The notes below the pieces were generated by a model that made no database searches, was not told the DNA's origin, and saw only the letters and a program-made list of their open reading frames with translations. The translations under genes were made by a program, and so were the position numbers. Positions 60,285-64,000 of a stretch of 64,000 nt of DNA are shown piece by piece; the stretch's first letter is position 1, and every line of letters begins with the position of its first letter. Source of the stretch: Pardosa pseudoannulata (Eukaryota > Arthropoda > Arachnida > Araneae > Lycosidae); contig CM063498.1 of the NCBI GenBank assembly GCA_032207245.1, forward strand, positions 90,718,848-90,782,847, in the 5' to 3' direction.

Positions 60285-62035
60285 AAATTTAGATGTACAA
60301 GTAGATGTTACAGTAGTGTTAAATGTAAAATTTCAGCTTTTTGCGGCTAATTGTTTTTGAGGGATGCAAGATGCTTATATGCGTATGTACATACATACAT
60401 CTGGCTTAAACTAGTCAAAACCCATTTAGAGATATTTAACCTCCTTGAGTTACCACGGCGTTAAATGACGTTATATTGAAACTTTTCATAATATAATTCA
60501 GATCGCGAACAAAAGGGGAGGGCAAAATTTGAAGTTATAATTGTCCTAAATACAATAATTGACTTCCTATAGCTAGTCGTTTTTGGGTTATATGTACAGA
60601 CGTCACAATGAAACTACTCGAAATTCCCTCAGGGATGGTCAAAATGTAAATTTAACATCCTTGAGTTACTGCGACATCAATAATGTTGTATTGAAACTTT
60701 TCATAATATAGAATTCAAACCACGATGAAAAGAGGAGGTGAAAAACTAGAAGTTATAACAGTTCTGTATGCAATAGTTCAACTTCCTATAGCTAATCGTT
60801 TTAGAGTTATATGAGATGCTTACAGACGACACAATGAAACCAGTCGATATTCCCTCAGATATGGTCGAAATGAATATTTAAAGTTTCTTTTTACGAGCGT
60901 AAAAACGTAACACTGAAACTTCTGGAAATAAACTCGAGAAGGTTCAAAATAAGTTTTTTTTTAAATTATTAACCGAAGAAAGAAATTGCTCGCTATATAG
61001 AGAGCATACTGCAATCAGAAATTTAGATACACAAGTAGATGCTACAATAGTCTCAAATATAAAATTTCAACTTTCTACGGCTAATCGTTTTTGAAATATG
61101 CAAGATGCGTATATGCGTACGAACATAAATATATCAGGCGTAAACTAGTCAAAACCCATTCAAAATGGTAAAAATGTATATTTTAACCTCCTTGAGTCAC
61201 TACGATATCAATAACGTTATATTGAAAGTTTTTTTAATATAGAGTTAAGATTGTGATCAAAAGAGGAGGTGAAAAACTAGAAGTTATAACCATTCTATAT
61301 ACAATAGCTCTACTTCCTATAGCTAATCGTTTTAAAGTTATACGAGATGCTTACAGACATCACAATGAAACTAGTCGAAATTCCTTCAGGGATGATCGAA
61401 ATGAATATTTAAAGTTTCTTTTTACGAGCGTAAAAACGTAACACTGAAACTTCTAGAAGTAAACTCAAGCATGTTTAAAATAAGTTTTTTTTATTATTAA
61501 TCGAGGAAAGAAATTGCTTGCTATATAGAGTACATACTGCAATCAGAAATTTAGATGAACGATTAGAGTAGCAACAGTGTCAAATATAAAATTTCAGCTT
61601 TCTACGGCTAATTATTTTTGAGGGATTCAAGATGCGTATATGAGTACGAACATATATAAATCAGGCGTTAACTAGTCAAAACCCATTCAGGGATGGTCAA
61701 AATGTAAATTTAACATCCTTGAGTTACTGCGACATCAATAACGTTGTATTGAAACTTTTCATAATATAAAGTTTTTTTAATATAGAGTTCAGATTGCGAT
61801 TAAAAGAGGAGGTGCAAAACTAGAAGTTATAACTGTTCTATCTGCAATAGCTTCACTTCCTATAGCTAATCGTTTTTGAGTTATACGAGAAATTTATAGA
61901 CACCACAATGAAACTAGTCGAAATTCCATCAGAGATGGTCAAAATGAATATTTAAAGTTTCTTTTTACGTGCGTAAAAACGTTACACTGAAACTTCTGGA
62001 AATAAACTCAAGCAAGTTCAAAATCAGTATTTCTT
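60285..62035. repeat. Degenerate ~535-bp higher-order repeat
   Basis: AAGAGGAGGT(G) lies at 60730, 61261 and 61804 (steps 531 and 543), with a weaker half-unit copy near 60512. CAATCAGAAATTTAGAT recurs near 60277, 61013 and 61540. GAAACTAGTCGAAATTCC lies near 60608, 60836, 61366 and 61909. GCGTAAAAACGTAACACTG also recurs near 60897, 61428 and 61970. Units of about 215-240 and 300 bp thus build a larger repeat. Frames in it (for example 61253-61441) are interrupted in other units. Confidence 0.85.
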
Positions 62036-63000
62036 TTGGAATCTCAGAATTGAAATTTTACTCGAATATATTACTTTACACCGTACAATTAAGAGAAAAG
62101 CTACATTTTTAATAGGAAAGTTTTGAGACACAAACAAACTAAAGCACGTGGTAATTTATTCCCTTATTCCATTTACACCGATAAATTTTTATTTCTCGGT
62201 TATGTTGCTTTTCCAAGGTTGATCCGTACAGACCGTCACAACGAAACTGGTCCCAAATTCTCTCAGGAATGGTAAAAAGAATATTTAAAGTTTCAAAATT
62301 AAAGTTTCCTTTTACGTGCGTAAAAACGTAACATTGAAATTTCTAGGAATCGACTAAAGCATGTTCAAAATAAGTATTCCATTTGAAATCTGAGCATTGA
62401 AATTTTTCACGAATATAATACATCCGTTACACCGTACAAATAAGTGAAAAGCTATATTTTTTATAGGAAAATTTTGAGAAACAAAGTAACTAAAGCATAT
62501 GGTAATTTATTCTCTTATTCCACTTACACGGATAAATTCTTATTTCTCGGTTCTGTTGCTTTTTCAAGGTTGATGCGTATGAACCGTTGCAACGAAAGTG
62601 GTCCCAAATTTTCTCAGGGATGGCAGAAAAGAATATTTAAAGTTTCAAGATTAAAGTTTCCTTTTAAGCACTTAAAAACGTAACACTGAAATTTCTGGGA
62701 ATCGACTAAAGCATGTTCAAAATAAGTATTCCATTTGAAATCTAAGCATTGAAATCTTTCTCAAATATAGTCCTTCCTTTACATCGTACAAGTAAGTGAA
62801 AAGCAACATTTTTATCGGAAATTTATGAGAAACAAACTAGTTAAAGCCAATTGTGATTTATTCTCTTATTCCACTTGCACAGATAAATTTTTATTTCTCG
62901 GTTATGTCTCTTTTCCAAGGTTGAATCGCAAGAATCCCGTCTCAGTTGACGGGAAGCCGGAAAATTTCGAACAAGCTGAAACCCAAATGCTTTTGTTATG
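62036..63000. repeat. ~351-bp tandem repeat, nearly three units
   Basis: ACACCGTACAA (third copy ACATCGTACAA) starts at 62078, 62429 and 62781, a period of 351-352 bp. Each is followed by a GAGAAACAAA word and TTTTTATTTCTCGGTT. The GCGTAAAAACGTAACATTGAA part is shared with the block at 60285-62035, so the two arrays are related. Short frames at 62444-62683 and 62825-63046 follow the repeat units. Confidence 0.88.
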
Positions 63001-63509
63001 GTACAAGATAAGAGGATCTCAAGACAGAATAATAAACAGAAGATAAGTCATATCCCTCAAGAGTTAAAAAGATATTGTCTCGGAATACACACATCAATCT
63101 TTTCTACCTAGATGTATCTGCGCACTATCGCAGAATTTTATCGCTCAAGTTCAGCGTCTAACACAAGTATGTTTTCAAGGCGACGTGCACTATATAACAA
63201 ATGTAAACAGAAATATAGAATTTTAAGAACGCTATGACAATATGCAGTTGTCCTTATGGTGTCTTATTGGTCATAAAACATATTACTTAAGACCGTAAAC
63301 GCGTCCATGGATTATAAGGATATATATTTCATAATTTAATATAAAAGATTTATTGCTTATTTACTTTTATCTTTTGCCATTTTTATTTATTCATTATCTT
63401 TATTACTTGTTTACCATCTTGTTTATGTATTTATCTATCATCTTTAACACATTTCTTCCCTTTTTTACTTATTATATTTACTTCTTTAGAAGGTTAAGAA
63501 ACACTGATT
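63001..63509. other. Intergenic
   Basis: Nothing recognised. A (TTTAT)-rich pyrimidine stretch lies at about 63350-63485. Confidence 0.35.
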
Positions 63510-63640
63510 TAGGCCATCCCTGAATGAATTTTGACTAGTTTCGACTTTCCGTCTGTCACTATGTAGGTATTTCTTGTAACTCAAAAACAATTAGAGACAT
63601 AATATTGAAATTTCATATTTAGGACTGAATGCAATCCCTT
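63510..63640 (-). repeat. Inverted copy of the 60-62-kb repeat unit
   Basis: Read on the minus strand, GTTTTTGAGTTACAAGAAAT, GAAACTAGTCAAAATTCATT and CAGGGATGG follow each other as in the plus-strand units at about 61885-61935. The inversion sets it apart from the tandem arrays. Confidence 0.75.
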
Positions 63641-63933
63641 TCGCAACCAAGCCACGTGTGAAAAGCGTTTTGAATCTACAAATGGGTGGAGATTATAGAA
63701 GAAGATTTATATAACCCACAGATACAGCTAACCAAGATGGGTTTATTTCTACTCAAGGGCAATGTCGGGTCGAAAAATCCCTTCAAGTTTTCATAAATAT
63801 TTTTACAATTTTTTACATGCAGTTTAAAAAGCTATAAAGTTTTACAAACAATTAAAATAATTTTATATATAAATTTTTACAAACAATTTAAATTAATCAA
63901 CTTTATTTAAATTTTTACACACAATATCATTAG
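63641..63933. other. Intergenic, AT-rich
   Basis: Contains a short TTTTTACA(C/A)ACAAT word repeated near 63840, 63880 and 63914. No gene recognised. Confidence 0.35.
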
Positions 63934-64000
63934 CTGAACGATGGCCGATTGGACAGGGTGCTGGCCTTCGGTACTGGAGTTCGTGGGTTCGAATCCCACT
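63934..64000 (+). mobile_element. tRNA-derived SINE, cut by window end
   Basis: CTGAACGATGGCCGATTGG (A-box-like) and GTGGGTTCGAATCCCAC (B-box-like) are the head of the same SINE family as at 50194 and 60092. The body lies beyond the window. The isolated head resembles a Leu/Ser-type tRNA, but it is not a tRNA gene: the same sequence continues into a SINE body in the complete copies. Confidence 0.88.

Noticed and set aside
60038..60292. 84-aa open frame
   Set aside because: It runs through a SINE flanked by a 14-bp target duplication.
63934..64000. Possible tRNA gene at the window end
   Set aside because: The sequence is the head of a SINE whose complete copies at 50194 and 60092 continue into a non-tRNA body; cloverleaf pairing is not convincing.
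1..64000. CRISPR array, bacterial operon or phage region
   Set aside because: Tandem repeats here have no short-repeat/unique-spacer pattern, and gene structure is eukaryotic throughout.

Overview
The window is AT-rich eukaryotic, nuclear-type DNA: spliced genes with canonical GT-AG introns, long non-coding stretches, many microsatellites and a dense set of transposable-element relics. An insect-type gustatory receptor ending in the TYhhhhhQF motif, a THAP-domain exon of arthropod type, Tc1/Tc3, piggyBac-like, hAT-like and Harbinger-like DNA transposons, and a tRNA-derived SINE together point to an arthropod. An arachnid (spider-like) genome is my best guess; that is inference from gene families and repeat style, not proof. 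There is no bacterial gene organisation, operon, CRISPR array or rRNA.

Layout. 0-9.5 kb is repeat-rich: a ~190-bp tandem satellite, a deleted Tc1 element, a TTAA-flanked piggyBac-like MITE with 44-bp subterminal repeats, a poly(A)-tailed retroposon beside a possible solo LTR, two large microsatellites, a Tc1 deletion derivative whose transposase is fused in frame across the deletion, and two inverted-repeat (foldback) elements. 9.5-11.4 kb holds two convergent exons: a plus-strand exon that I read as the N-terminus of an arthropod SWIM-type protein, and a minus-strand exon encoding a THAP zinc finger with a perfect GTAAGT donor and a CRE-like TGACGTCA upstream. 11.4-31.3 kb has no recognised coding sequence. 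It may contain very long minus-strand 3' UTR sequence, and it is interrupted by hAT-like, piggyBac-like, Tc1 and retroposon insertions.

31.3-43.7 kb is the best-supported spliced gene: a three-exon minus-strand LysM-domain protein of the LYSMD1/2 family (242 aa), with phases that join exactly and introns of about 1.7 and 10.0 kb. The large intron carries two SINEs with target-site duplications, a ~41-bp inverted-repeat MITE and a TTAA-flanked MITE. 43.7-57 kb is intergenic, with a full-length but broken Tc3-like element, a non-LTR retrotransposon C-terminal relic, a SINE with a perfect 13-bp duplication, a Harbinger-like MITE and a hAT transposase tail.

57.1-58.3 kb is an apparently intact single-exon gustatory receptor (402 aa). 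It is followed directly by a seven-unit 114-116-bp minisatellite in which most units carry a conserved 31-nt segment bounded by AG and GT. 60-63.7 kb is a hierarchical degenerate repeat block (~215/535-bp and 351-bp periods), with a SINE at its left edge and an inverted copy on the right. The window ends inside another SINE.

The genes do not form a functional pathway. The LysM protein and the receptor look like independent single genes, and I found no convincing new multi-gene system. The items most worth testing are the minisatellite with exon-like segments, the paired SWIM-like/THAP exons and the in-frame Tc1 deletion fusion.
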